DNA of 34,767 nt from Burkholderiaceae bacterium (GTDB taxonomy: Bacteria; Pseudomonadota; Gammaproteobacteria; Burkholderiales; Burkholderiaceae_C). Of this stretch, positions 16,908-24,322 are shown in pieces. A program made the position numbers and the translations under genes. The stretch is taken from positions 1 through 34,767 of the forward strand of contig JAIRVJ010000015.1 of NCBI GenBank assembly GCA_031253955.1. The letters are read 5' to 3'. Below the pieces are notes generated by a model. It was not told the DNA's origin. It did not search any database and saw nothing but the letters and a program-made list of their open reading frames with translations. The first letter of the stretch is position 1; every line of letters starts with the position of its first letter.

Positions 16908-18182
16908 ATGAACGACCGCCTGACCCTCTTTCTGCCCTGCGCCGGCGGCGTGCAGGACTTTCTGGCCGATGAGGTGCACGGCCTCACCGGCCTTGCCGGG
17001 CAAGACCTGCTCACGCTGCGCGGCGGCGTGCGCGTGCGCGCCGGCTGGCGCGAGCTGATGCTCCTGAACCTGCAAAGCCGGCTGGCGCAGCGCGTGCTCA
17101 TCGAACTGGCGCACGGCCCCTGCGCCGGCGAAGACGATCTGTACCGGCTGGCGCACGCCGTGCCGTGGGAACAGTGGTTCGCCGCCCGGCAGACCTTCAA
17201 GGTCGAACTCACCGCGCAGCGCAGCCCGCTTAAAAGCCTGAACTTCGCCGCCCTGCGCGTGAAAGACGCCGTGGCCGACCGCTTTCGCGCGCACGCGGGC
17301 GGCGGGCGCCCCAGCGTCGATACCCGCGCGCCCGAGGTGCGCGTGCAGGCGCACCTGACGGCGGGCGATGCCACGCTGTACATCGACACATCGGGCCAGT
17401 CCCTCTTCAAGCGCGGCTGGCGCCAGCAGCAGGGCGATGCGCCGCTGAAAGAAACGCTGGCCGCCGCCATGCTCGCCGCCAGCGGCTGGTGGCTGCCCGC
17501 CGAGCGCCGCGTGCTCGATGCGCCGCTGTACGACCCCTGCTGCGGCAGCGGCACCATCGTGATCGAAGCGGCGCAATTGCTGCTGGGCCTGCCCGCCGGC
17601 GGCCAGCGGCACTTTGCCTTCGAGCATCTCAAACCCCATGACCCTGCTCTCTGGAATACTATAAAAAAAGAAGCTGTCGCACAAGGTATGGCTTGGGAGA
17701 AAAGCCAAAAAGATGCTCAAAACCGGGAGCCGCGTATCTTCGGCAGCGACGTGGCGCACCGCATGGTGGACTTCGCCCAGCGCAACGCCGAGCGCGCCGG
17801 CGTCGCCCATGCCGTGCAACTGCGCGGCGGCGACGCGCTGCAACGCCTGCCGCCCGCAAACGAGCCGGGCGTGCTGCTGCTCAACCCGCCTTACGGCGAG
17901 CGCATCGACGTGGCCGGCAGCGTGCGCAGCAGCCGGGAAAGCTTTGCCAGCGAAGACGGCGAAAGCGCCCGCGCCGGCGACCTTTTCTTCGAGCGCCTGG
18001 CCGCGCACTGGAAACAGCACTTTGCCGGCTGGAGCGCCTGGCTGCTCACCCCCGACCTGAAACTGCCCGCCCGCCTGCGCCTGAAAGAATCGCGCCGCGT
18101 GCCGCTGTGGAACGGCCCCATCGAATGCCGGCTTTTCCGCTTCGACATGGTTGGGCGCAACCCTGTCTCGGAGCAGGCATGA
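16908..18182 (+). CDS. RlmL-type 23S rRNA guanine-N2 methyltransferase (THUMP + MTase)
   Basis: A 424-residue class I SAM-dependent methyltransferase of the RlmL N-terminal type, which modifies a 23S rRNA guanine. N-terminal ferredoxin-like/THUMP region (to about residue 155), then APEVRVQAHLTAGDATLYID, SGQSLFKRGWR, the SAM site DAPLYDPCCGSGTIVIEAAQ and catalytic LLNPPYGERI. The stretch LWNTIKKEAVAQGMAWEKSQ KDAQN between HLKPHDPA and REPRIFGSDV is encoded by AT-rich DNA (about 17652-17723) and looks like an insertion. It starts six bases after rpoN and is probably cotranscribed. Family assignment is firm; equivalence to RlmL is by domain order. Confidence 0.9.
   Translation: MNDRLTLFLPCAGGVQDFLADEVHGLTGLAGQDLLTLRGGVRVRAGWRELMLLNLQSRLAQRVLIELAHGPCAGEDDLYRLAHAVPWEQWFAARQTFKVELTAQRSPLKSLNFAALRVKDAVADRFRAHAGGGRPSVDTRAPEVRVQAHLTAGDATLYIDTSGQSLFKRGWRQQQGDAPLKETLAAAMLAASGWWLPAERRVLDAPLYDPCCGSGTIVIEAAQLLLGLPAGGQRHFAFEHLKPHDPALWNTIKKEAVAQGMAWEKSQKDAQNREPRIFGSDVAHRMVDFAQRNAERAGVAHAVQLRGGDALQRLPPANEPGVLLLNPPYGERIDVAGSVRSSRESFASEDGESARAGDLFFERLAAHWKQHFAGWSAWLLTPDLKLPARLRLKESRRVPLWNGPIECRLFRFDMVGRNPVSEQA
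17652..17723. repeat. AT-rich insert inside the rRNA methyltransferase gene
   Basis: About 70 bases of A-rich DNA (AAAAAAAGAAGCTGTCGCAC ... AAAAAGATGCTCAAAAC) inside a very GC-rich gene, keeping the frame. The layout AGCTGTCGC ... GCTCAAAA is similar to the AATAGCT-type repeats, but the match is loose. Confidence 0.4.
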
Positions 18183-18554
18183 TGGTCTATAGCATCTGCT
18201 GAACCGCCTGACCAACAATTTCGGCCTTGCGCACGCAAATAAGCGAGCTGATCGGCCAGCAGCGCGAGATGCGCGCATCAACAAAGGGGGTTGGCCGAAC
18301 TGCGCGGCCAACTCAAGGCGCCGATCCAGATGCAGGCCGCCGCAGGGCGAAAAAATTTTCGCCCCTAAACGCCCGCGCCGGGATCGCAAACACGTTCTAA
18401 CGCAAAAGCAACACCGCCACCATGAATCCGGGCGTTTGTGCTGCCAACAGCCCATTAACAGCCCATTTGTAGCAAAATGATGAAGTTGCCGTTGCCGCCA
18501 TCAGAACCTGCGGCGGGGCAATTTCGATACCTGTTTGCAGAAAGACACTCCGTC
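18183..18554. other. spacer with possible gene remnant and one GGGCGAAA palindrome
   Basis: The segment about 18285-18345 translates in one frame as GLAELRGQLKAPIQMQAAAG R, which looks like a helical coding remnant, but there is no start and the frame breaks upstream. It runs into the palindrome at 18342-18367. No promoter for the CAP gene is evident. Confidence 0.4.
18342..18367. repeat. GGGCGAAAAAATTTTCGCCC palindrome
   Basis: CAGGGCGAAAAAATTTTCGC CCCTAA, preceded by CCGC as in the paired copy at 23827. It belongs to the same family as the paired elements at 13681-13770 and 23763-23852. Confidence 0.8.
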
Positions 18555-21362
18555 ATGCTTCGTCGCTCAGGATTCATTTGCGCCGGTTTACTGGCGCTGG
18601 CTTCGGCCCCATCGCACGCCATTCCCGCCTTCGATACCGCCAGCCGCGCCGCGGTGGCTAGCGCGTACACCGACACCTACGTTCCGCTTTTCAGCGTCGC
18701 TCCGGGCTGGAGCGGCAATGTGGGAACGTGCACCGAGGGCACGACAAGCGCGGAGCATCAGCAAGCGACGATTGACGCGGCCAATTTTTATCGCGTCATG
18801 GCCGGGCTGCCGCAAGTGAATCTGGTCACCGATACCACAGCGGTTCTGCGCGCGCGCAAGGCGGCGCTGATGATGGCCGCCAACGGTGCGCTCAGTCATA
18901 CCCCGACATCGGGGTCATTCCCCACCTGTTTTTCCACGTCGGGCGCTGATGGCGCCCTCGCATCCAACCTGACTTTGGGGGGAGCCAGCGCCCCCGGCGG
19001 CACTTTCTACGCAAACTCCACTGGGCCAGGCGCCATTGCGGGCTACATCAACGATACCGGCAATGGGGGCGAGATTACTGGAGGCCAACTGGGCCACCGG
19101 CGCTGGGTGCTGTACTCAAAAGCCATCGGCTTTGCCACGGGCGACATCCCGAACACCGCCACGGCCACTGGCGGCTACTACTACTCGGCCAACGCGCTGC
19201 GGGTCATGCCCAACCAAAGCGATAACGACGGGCGGGGCTACGAGGCGCAAAGTCTGTTCTGGGGTGCAGCCCCCGCCCCGAATTGGGTCGCCTGGCCCAG
19301 CCCCAAATTCGTCCCGTATCAAATGATTCCCTCCTCGGGGTATTGGTCGGTTTCGTATCCGGGCGCCACTTTCAGCGCCGCCACCACGGTCACCATGTCC
19401 ACAGCGGGCGGCGTCAACGTGCCGGTGCAGGTTTACCGGCTAGGCCCCGCCCCTCCAAGCTATATGGGCGACAACACGCTGCAATTCAACCCCACTTTGC
19501 CGAGCGCGCCCGCGGGCGGCATGGCCGATACGTCGTACAAGGTCGAGGTGCGCGGCGCTGCTGGAGCGCCCGATTTTTGCTACACGGTAACGATATTCGA
19601 CCCTGCTCATCCACTACCCCCGTATGATGACGCCGCGCCCGACCTGTGCAACAACCCCGGTGCGCTGCAGAACCAGACCATCACGTTCGGCGCCGCCAAT
19701 CCCTCGCCCGTGACCGTGGGCGATACCTACACGCCCAGCGCCACGGCCAGCTCCAGCCTGCCGGTCACCTTCTCGGTGGCAGACGCAGACGCGTGCTCCC
19801 TCGCGGCAGGGCAGGTTACGTTCATCGGTTTCACCGGCGGCGGCAGCGGCGCCTGCCACGTGACCGCCACGCAGGCGGGCGATACCAACTACAACCGGGC
19901 AACGCAGACGCAGACCATCACCGTCAACAAGAAGAGCCAGACCATCGCGTTCGACGCGATGACGCCTACGACCGCATCCGCGGGTGACAATGTTCCCCTG
20001 CTCGCCGCCGCCAGCTCCGGCCTGACGGTCACCTATGGCACGACCTCTGCCGCCTCTGTGTGCACCCTCTCCCCCGGGGTAGTCACAGCAAACGGCGCGG
20101 GCACCTGCCAAATTACCGCCGACCAGCCCGGCGACAACGACTGGGCCGCAGCGCCACAAGCGACATGGGTCATCGCCATCGGTTTTGTACCCCAAACCAT
20201 CACGTTCAACCCACCCACGACCGCGTGGGTGGGCATCCATGTCCCACTGAGCGCGACGGGCGGCGGTTCCGGCAACCAGGTCGTGTTCACGGTAGCCTCC
20301 GGTTCGGCGGCGGTCTGCTACATCACGACTGGAACAATACTGAACTTCACCAGTGTCGGCACCTGTGTCATCAACGCCAATCAGGCGGGCGATGCCACCT
20401 ACGCCCCGGCGTCGCAGGTGCAGCTCCCCATCATGGTCAGCAAGCAGAGCCAGACCATTACGTTCAGCGCGCAAGTGCCAGCCAGCCGCGATTTCGCGTC
20501 CGCACCCGGCAATACGTTCGCGCTGAACCCGCTGGCAACCACCGACGCGGCCGGCCTGAGCGTGACGTACACCTCGGACACACCCGCCGTATGCTCCATC
20601 AGCGGCGCCACGGTGACGATGAACACAGCGGGCACCTGCACCATCGCCGCCAACCAGAGCGGCAACGCCACCTATGCGTCCGCTGCGCCAGTGACGCAGA
20701 ACATCACCATCGCCAAGGCGAACCAGACCGTCACGATCACCTCCCTGAATCCCAGGACGGTGGCCGCGGGCGACACCTACACCGTGACCGCCTCGGCCAG
20801 TTCCGGCCTGCCGGTCGCGCTTTCGGTGACCGGAGACTGCACCCTTTCGGGATCGGTCGTGACGTTTACCGGCCCGGGAACCTGCACCGTCAACGCCGAC
20901 CAGGACGGCAACGCCAGCTATGTATCGTACCAAGTGACGCAAATCATCAGTATCTTGAACAAACAGGTACTGACCATCACCTCGCCCCCGCCGGCGCCGC
21001 CTATCGCCGTGGGCGACACCTACACGGTGACGGCGGCACTGACCGGCGCGGCCGGGGGGTCGGTGGGGGATATCACGTTCTCGATCGATCCCTCGACGTC
21101 CGGGGCCTGTACTGTGGACTCCTCGACGGGCGTGGTCACGTTCACCGCCACCATGGGCAACTGCATTGTCATTGCCCAGGCGGCAGGCACCATCGATTAC
21201 GCGCCGGCGCAGGTGCAGCAAATCATCGTCCTCGGCCCGATCGCGAGAGGCGGGGCCACCGCCATCCCCGCGCTTGATCCGTGGGCGCTGGGGCTGCTGG
21301 CCGCCCTGTCCGCGCTGCTGGCCCTGCCCGCCTTCCGCCGCCGCGCCGCCGCCCGGCGGTAA
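18555..21362 (+). CDS. secreted CAP-domain protein with six Ig-like repeats and IPTL-like C-terminal tail
   Basis: An exported protein of about 935 residues. Signal peptide MLRRSGFICAGLLALASAPS HA. A CAP (SCP/PR1-like) domain follows, recognised by NFYRVMAGLPQV, MMAANGALSHTPTS and LGHRRWVLYSKA. Then six tandem ~85-residue Ig-like repeats, each opening QTITF/QTVTI and most carrying a Cys pair (VCTLSPG ... GTCQIT) that could form a disulfide. The end IPALDPWALGLLAALSALLA plus RRRAAARR is a Pro-motif, hydrophobic helix and Arg cluster, a variant of the IPTL-CTERM sorting tail. Location: anchored to or passing the cell envelope. ATG 18555 starts the signal peptide; ATG 18477 would add 26 unsuited residues. 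Substrate unknown. Confidence 0.9.
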   Translation: MLRRSGFICAGLLALASAPSHAIPAFDTASRAAVASAYTDTYVPLFSVAPGWSGNVGTCTEGTTSAEHQQATIDAANFYRVMAGLPQVNLVTDTTAVLRARKAALMMAANGALSHTPTSGSFPTCFSTSGADGALASNLTLGGASAPGGTFYANSTGPGAIAGYINDTGNGGEITGGQLGHRRWVLYSKAIGFATGDIPNTATATGGYYYSANALRVMPNQSDNDGRGYEAQSLFWGAAPAPNWVAWPSPKFVPYQMIPSSGYWSVSYPGATFSAATTVTMSTAGGVNVPVQVYRLGPAPPSYMGDNTLQFNPTLPSAPAGGMADTSYKVEVRGAAGAPDFCYTVTIFDPAHPLPPYDDAAPDLCNNPGALQNQTITFGAANPSPVTVGDTYTPSATASSSLPVTFSVADADACSLAAGQVTFIGFTGGGSGACHVTATQAGDTNYNRATQTQTITVNKKSQTIAFDAMTPTTASAGDNVPLLAAASSGLTVTYGTTSAASVCTLSPGVVTANGAGTCQITADQPGDNDWAAAPQATWVIAIGFVPQTITFNPPTTAWVGIHVPLSATGGGSGNQVVFTVASGSAAVCYITTGTILNFTSVGTCVINANQAGDATYAPASQVQLPIMVSKQSQTITFSAQVPASRDFASAPGNTFALNPLATTDAAGLSVTYTSDTPAVCSISGATVTMNTAGTCTIAANQSGNATYASAAPVTQNITIAKANQTVTITSLNPRTVAAGDTYTVTASASSGLPVALSVTGDCTLSGSVVTFTGPGTCTVNADQDGNASYVSYQVTQIISILNKQVLTITSPPPAPPIAVGDTYTVTAALTGAAGGSVGDITFSIDPSTSGACTVDSSTGVVTFTATMGNCIVIAQAAGTIDYAPAQVQQIIVLGPIARGGATAIPALDPWALGLLAALSALLALPAFRRRAAARR

Positions 21363-21444
21363 CCGGGGGCCAACCGCCGGCGCACGCGGGCAGAGCGTGC
21401 GCCGGCGGCTATCGGAATGACGGCAGCCTGCCGGAGAATGAAAG

Positions 21445-21846
21445 ATGCCCATGTGGAATCAACGCCGGAAAAGCGCCTGCAAGAACTGGCTGGCGCTGTT
21501 TGCGCTGCTGTCGTGTTTCTTCGTCTGCGCCCAGGCTTGGGCCATGAGCGAAGAGGAAAAGATCGTGGCGCTCATCGAATCGGTCAGGAGCACGCCTGAA
21601 GGCACGCAGTTCGTGCGCAACGGAACGGCGTATGACGTGGCCGATGCGGTTTCTCACCTCAGCATGAAATATTCCAAGGCGAAATCCAGAGTCAAAACCG
21701 CCGAGGATTTCATCCGGTACGTCGCCTCCGGTTCTTCCATCTCCGGGCAGCCGTACCTGATACGGTATCCCGATGGAACGGCGGTGACCGCGGCGGCATT
21801 TTTTACCGAGCGGCTGCGCAAGCTCAGTGAAGAGAAAGGACCGTAG
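21445..21846 (+). CDS. secreted DUF5329 protein
   Basis: A 133-residue exported protein. Signal segment WLALFALLSCFFVCAQAWA, then EEEKIVALIESVRSTPEGTQ FVRNG, AYDVADAVSHLSMKYSKAKS RVKTAEDFIRYVASGSS and GQPYLIRYPDGTAV, the DUF5329 pattern. Function is unknown. It lies 82 bases after the CAP protein on the same strand. M1 (21445) or M3 (21451) may be the start; the AAAGATGCCC context is not decisive. Repeats follow at once. Confidence 0.88.
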   Translation: MPMWNQRRKSACKNWLALFALLSCFFVCAQAWAMSEEEKIVALIESVRSTPEGTQFVRNGTAYDVADAVSHLSMKYSKAKSRVKTAEDFIRYVASGSSISGQPYLIRYPDGTAVTAAAFFTERLRKLSEEKGP

Positions 21847-21950
21847 CAGGCGCGGGGATGCCCCGATACGGTTCAGTCAAGGCGCTTCAAATCGTCATTC
21901 CCGCGCGGGTACATAGGTGCCAACTTAAGGACAAATCGCTGCGTTTTACC

Positions 21951-22067
21951 CCTTCCCCCGCGTGCGGGGGAAGGTTGGGATGGGGGCGGTGACGCATCGC
22001 AGACTCAGTGCTTTTCCCAGCGCCGTGCGCCCCCTCCCCAGCCCTCCCCCGCACGCGGGGGAGGGAG
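21951..22067. repeat. pair of GC hairpins in opposite orientation
   Basis: CCTTCCCCCGCGTGCGGGGG AAGG at 21951-21974 and CCCTCCCCCGCACGCGGGGG AGGG near 22042-22065, with G-rich and C-rich flanks pointing at each other. They lie between convergent genes and could form terminators. Confidence 0.8.
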
Positions 22068-22109
22068 AAGACCGCGCACTTACCCGCACTTGCCCGCACT
22101 TACCACAAG

Positions 22110-22205
22110 TTGGCGCCTATCCGCACAGGCGAGAATCCAATGGAGCTTGGTTATCGCCGTGCGGTGGATGCGCTGCATGGATTCCCGCCTGCGCGGGAAT
22201 GACGA
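22110..22205. repeat. long CGTCATTCCCGCG-family hairpin
   Basis: TTGGCGCCTATCCGCACAGG CGAGAATCC ... GGATTCCCGCCTGCGCGGGA ATGACGA, matching the copy at 7171-7266 in arms and length while the loop differs. Confidence 0.85.
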
Positions 22206-22259
22206 GATCATGGGGGCGTGCGCTCAACTAAGCCGTATTGAGGCACGACCACGAAATTA

Positions 22260-22352
22260 TTGTTTTGATAGCTCTATACCTTTGCATCGTATGATTTTGA
22301 CACATAAAAAATATTTAAAACTATAAAAAACAATGGAAGCAAGCTATTAATT
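22260..22352. repeat. AT-rich element with AATAGCT inverted ends, copy 2
   Basis: Left end TGTTTTGATAGCTCTATACC and right end AAGCAAGCTATTAATTTTAT. Its reverse complement aligns end to end with copy 1 (13489-13580). It reaches to the last codon of cbpM. Confidence 0.85.
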
Positions 22353-22661
22353 TTATATCTGCAACGATTCCAACGCGCGGCGCAGGGCGGCGACTTCTTC
22401 AATCAGGTCGGCGGCGAGGGCGGCTAGTTGAGGGTCGGCGTCGTAGATGTGTTCCAGCTCGGCGATGCGGCGCGCGCGCAGCACGGTGGCGCTGGCAAAG
22501 CGCCATTGCGCGGCGCTGGCGCCGCTGGCCGGTTGCAGCACGCCGGCTTGTACGTGGGTAAGCACCCATTCGGGTGCGAGGCAGGCGCAGCGGGCGAATT
22601 CGTGCAGGCCGAGCGCGGCTTCGTCGAGCAGTTCGGTCATGGGGACGGCAGGCGCGGTCAT
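22353..22661 (-). CDS. cbpM: CbpM, modulator of the CbpA co-chaperone
   Basis: A 102-residue MerR-like helical protein: LDEAALGLHEFARCACLAPE WVLTHVQAGVLQP, then FASATVLRARRIAELEHIYD and a C-terminal helix VAALRRALESLQI. CbpM binds the CbpA J domain and restrains its co-chaperone and DNA-binding activity. ATG 22661 has AGGAGA about 7 bases before it and begins 19 bases after cbpA, the usual cbpA-cbpM operon. The reading frame extends to 22715 but that part overlaps cbpA. Confidence 0.9.
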   Translation of the reverse strand: MTAPAVPMTELLDEAALGLHEFARCACLAPEWVLTHVQAGVLQPASGASAAQWRFASATVLRARRIAELEHIYDADPQLAALAADLIEEVAALRRALESLQI

Positions 22662-22680
22662 GGGCAATCTCCTGCGAGGT

Positions 22681-23619
22681 TCAGGCCCGGCGCGGATCGA
22701 ACCCCGGATACGCATCGCGCAACGCCGCCCAGGCCGCCTGCTGCGGCGCGGTGACGGCGCCGGGCACGGCGATATCCAGTTCCAGATACAGATCGCCGGG
22801 CGTGCTGGCGTGCGGTATGCCGCGCCCTTTCAAGCGCAGCTTGCGGCCGTTGCCGCTGCCGGCGGGCACGGCCACTTCCACCGTGGCGCCGTCGGACGTG
22901 CTCACGCGCACGGTGGCGCCCAGCGCGGCTTCCCAAGGGGCGACGCGCAGTTTTTGCGTCACGTCGCGCCCTTCCACGCGCCAGCGCGCGTCGGGCCGCA
23001 GGTGCACTTGCAGGAACAGATCGCCCGCCGGCCCGCCGTTCAAGCCGGGGCCGCCCTGCCCGGTCAGGCGGATCATCTGGCCCTCCTTCACGCCTTTGGG
23101 AATGGTCACACGCAGGGTGCGCTCGTGCAGGGTCAGGGCGCGCTCGGCGCCGCGGCAGGCGTCGATCAGATCCAGCTCGATGCCCGCGTGCTGATCGCGC
23201 CCGCGCCTTGGCCCGTGGCCGCGCGCGCCGCCGCCCGCGCGGGCCTGGCCGAACATCTGCTCGAAGAACTCGCTGAACTGGCCCGCGTCGGCGTTGCCGA
23301 AGTGCGCCTCGAAACCCGCCGGGCCGCCGTGCGAAAACCCGTGGCCCGCATTCCAGCCGGGCGGCGGGCGCACGTCATCGCCGGAGCGCGCGCCTTGCGC
23401 CCAAGCCTGCGCGCCCACCGTGTCATAAGCGGCGCGCTTTTCTGGGTCGGCCAGGACGGTGTTGGCCTCGTTGACCTCAGCCATGCGCTTGGCCGCGTCC
23501 GGCTCCTTGCTCACGTCCGGGTGGTACCTGCGCGCCAGTTTGCGGAAGGCTTTCCGAATGTCGTCCTGGCTAGCGCTCTTGCCCACGCCGAGGATCTGGT
23601 AATAGTCCTTGAATTCCAT
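22681..23619 (-). CDS. cbpA: CbpA, DnaJ-like co-chaperone / curved-DNA-binding protein
   Basis: A 312-residue J-domain protein. J domain at 1-70 (DYYQILGVGKSASQDDIRKA FRKLARRYHPDVS, with HPD). A Gly/Arg-rich hinge follows at about 75-140, then two DnaJ C-terminal substrate-binding domains (ERTLRVTIPKGVKEGQMIRL, GDLFLQVHLRPD, NGRKLRLKGRGIP). It lacks the Cys zinc domain of DnaJ, which fits CbpA. It stimulates DnaK and, in E. coli, binds curved DNA in stationary phase. A TATAGT-like -10 lies just before the start. Confidence 0.95.
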   Translation of the reverse strand: MEFKDYYQILGVGKSASQDDIRKAFRKLARRYHPDVSKEPDAAKRMAEVNEANTVLADPEKRAAYDTVGAQAWAQGARSGDDVRPPPGWNAGHGFSHGGPAGFEAHFGNADAGQFSEFFEQMFGQARAGGGARGHGPRRGRDQHAGIELDLIDACRGAERALTLHERTLRVTIPKGVKEGQMIRLTGQGGPGLNGGPAGDLFLQVHLRPDARWRVEGRDVTQKLRVAPWEAALGATVRVSTSDGATVEVAVPAGSGNGRKLRLKGRGIPHASTPGDLYLELDIAVPGAVTAPQQAAWAALRDAYPGFDPRRA

Positions 23620-23659
23620 GAGGAAACTATACGGCGTTGGGCGTTGGGCTGATCGTTCT

Positions 23660-23684
23660 CCCTCTCCCGCTCGCGGGAGAGGGT
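23660..23684. repeat. GC hairpin CCCTCTCCCGC/GCGGGAGAGGG
   Basis: A short variant of the G/C hairpin family (CCCTCTCCCGCTCGCGGGAG AGGG), between cbpA and the universal stress gene. Confidence 0.7.
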
Positions 23685-23762
23685 TGGAAAGAGGGCTGGC
23701 GGCGCTGGCTGAAGCGTTTTTGGGTCAAGCGCTCGCGTGGTTCATGGCATCGTTGTCCTTGC

Positions 23763-23852
23763 AGGGACGAAAATTTTTTCGCCCTTGTTCGCGCAAAAAG
23801 AGAACGCAGCCTTGAAAGAAACGCCGCAGGGCGAAAGATTTTTCGCCCCTAC
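23763..23852. repeat. paired GGGCGAAA palindromes, inverted copy
   Basis: AGGGACGAAAATTTTTTCGC CC (23763-23784) and CAGGGCGAAAGATTTTTCGC CCCTAC (23827-23852). Its reverse complement matches the pair at 13681-13770 including the spacer beginning GCGGCGT. The stop codon of the stress gene lies six bases away. Confidence 0.85.
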
Positions 23853-23858
23853 ATCGCC

Positions 23859-24281
23859 TCACCGCACCAGCAGCACCGGCACCTTGCAATTGGCCAGCAC
23901 GCGGGTGGCGACCGAACCCATCACCAGGCTGGCCAGCGCGCCCTGACCGTGCGAGCCCATGACGGCCAGCTCAAACTTGCCGCTTTCGGCATAGCGGGCG
24001 ATGGTTTCGCCGTCTTCGCCGATTTTCCAGTCGCTGCGCACTTTCAGGCTGTGCCGCTGGAGGTACTTGAGGACCGGGGCGAGCACGCGTTCGGCCTCCT
24101 CCTGGTAGTAGCGCTGGATCACGTCCTTGCCCAAGGCGGTGCGGGCGCGCAGCGGCAGCGGACTTTGCACGTTGAAAATCACGTACTCGTTGTTCTTGCC
24201 GAACAGTTCTTCGTGCGTGCCCAAGTAGGCCAGCATTTTTCGGGTGTATTTGCTGCCGTCGACGGCCAACAGGATTTTCAT
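23859..24281 (-). CDS. universal stress protein, UspA family
   Basis: A 140-residue soluble UspA-fold protein. N-terminal strand MKILLAVDGSKYTRKMLAYL and ATP-binding loop VMGSHGQGALASLVMGSVAT (G-x2-G-x9-GS), then CKVPVLLV, so it is likely an ATP-binding member. ATG 24281 has AGAGGA about nine bases upstream; longer readings overlap pckG. It lies 41 bases after the pckG stop on the same strand with no terminator between, so the two may be cotranscribed. Confidence 0.93.
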   Translation of the reverse strand: MKILLAVDGSKYTRKMLAYLGTHEELFGKNNEYVIFNVQSPLPLRARTALGKDVIQRYYQEEAERVLAPVLKYLQRHSLKVRSDWKIGEDGETIARYAESGKFELAVMGSHGQGALASLVMGSVATRVLANCKVPVLLVR

Positions 24282-24322
24282 GGTCGGATGTCCTCTGGTT
24301 GCTTGGGTGGAAGAGTGGGGGG

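Larger units (their letters stand above)
21847..22352. other. repeat cluster between DUF5329 gene and cbpM
   Basis: A convergent spacer of about 500 bases with no gene. It holds a partial CGTCATTCCCGCG copy (21893-21907), two GC hairpins (21951-21972 and 22037-22067), a long CGTCATTCCCGCG-family hairpin (22110-22205) and an AT-rich element (22260-22352). Small frames here are repeat translations. Confidence 0.75.

Noticed and set aside
15909-18455. 848-residue minus-strand open frame
   Set aside because: Antisense to rpoN and the rRNA methyltransferase, with no recognisable domain and a composition typical of a GC shadow frame.
19614-21452. 612-residue minus-strand open frame with Asp/Gly/Arg repeats
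   Set aside because: It is the complement of the Ig repeats of the CAP protein; the repetitive look is inherited from that gene.
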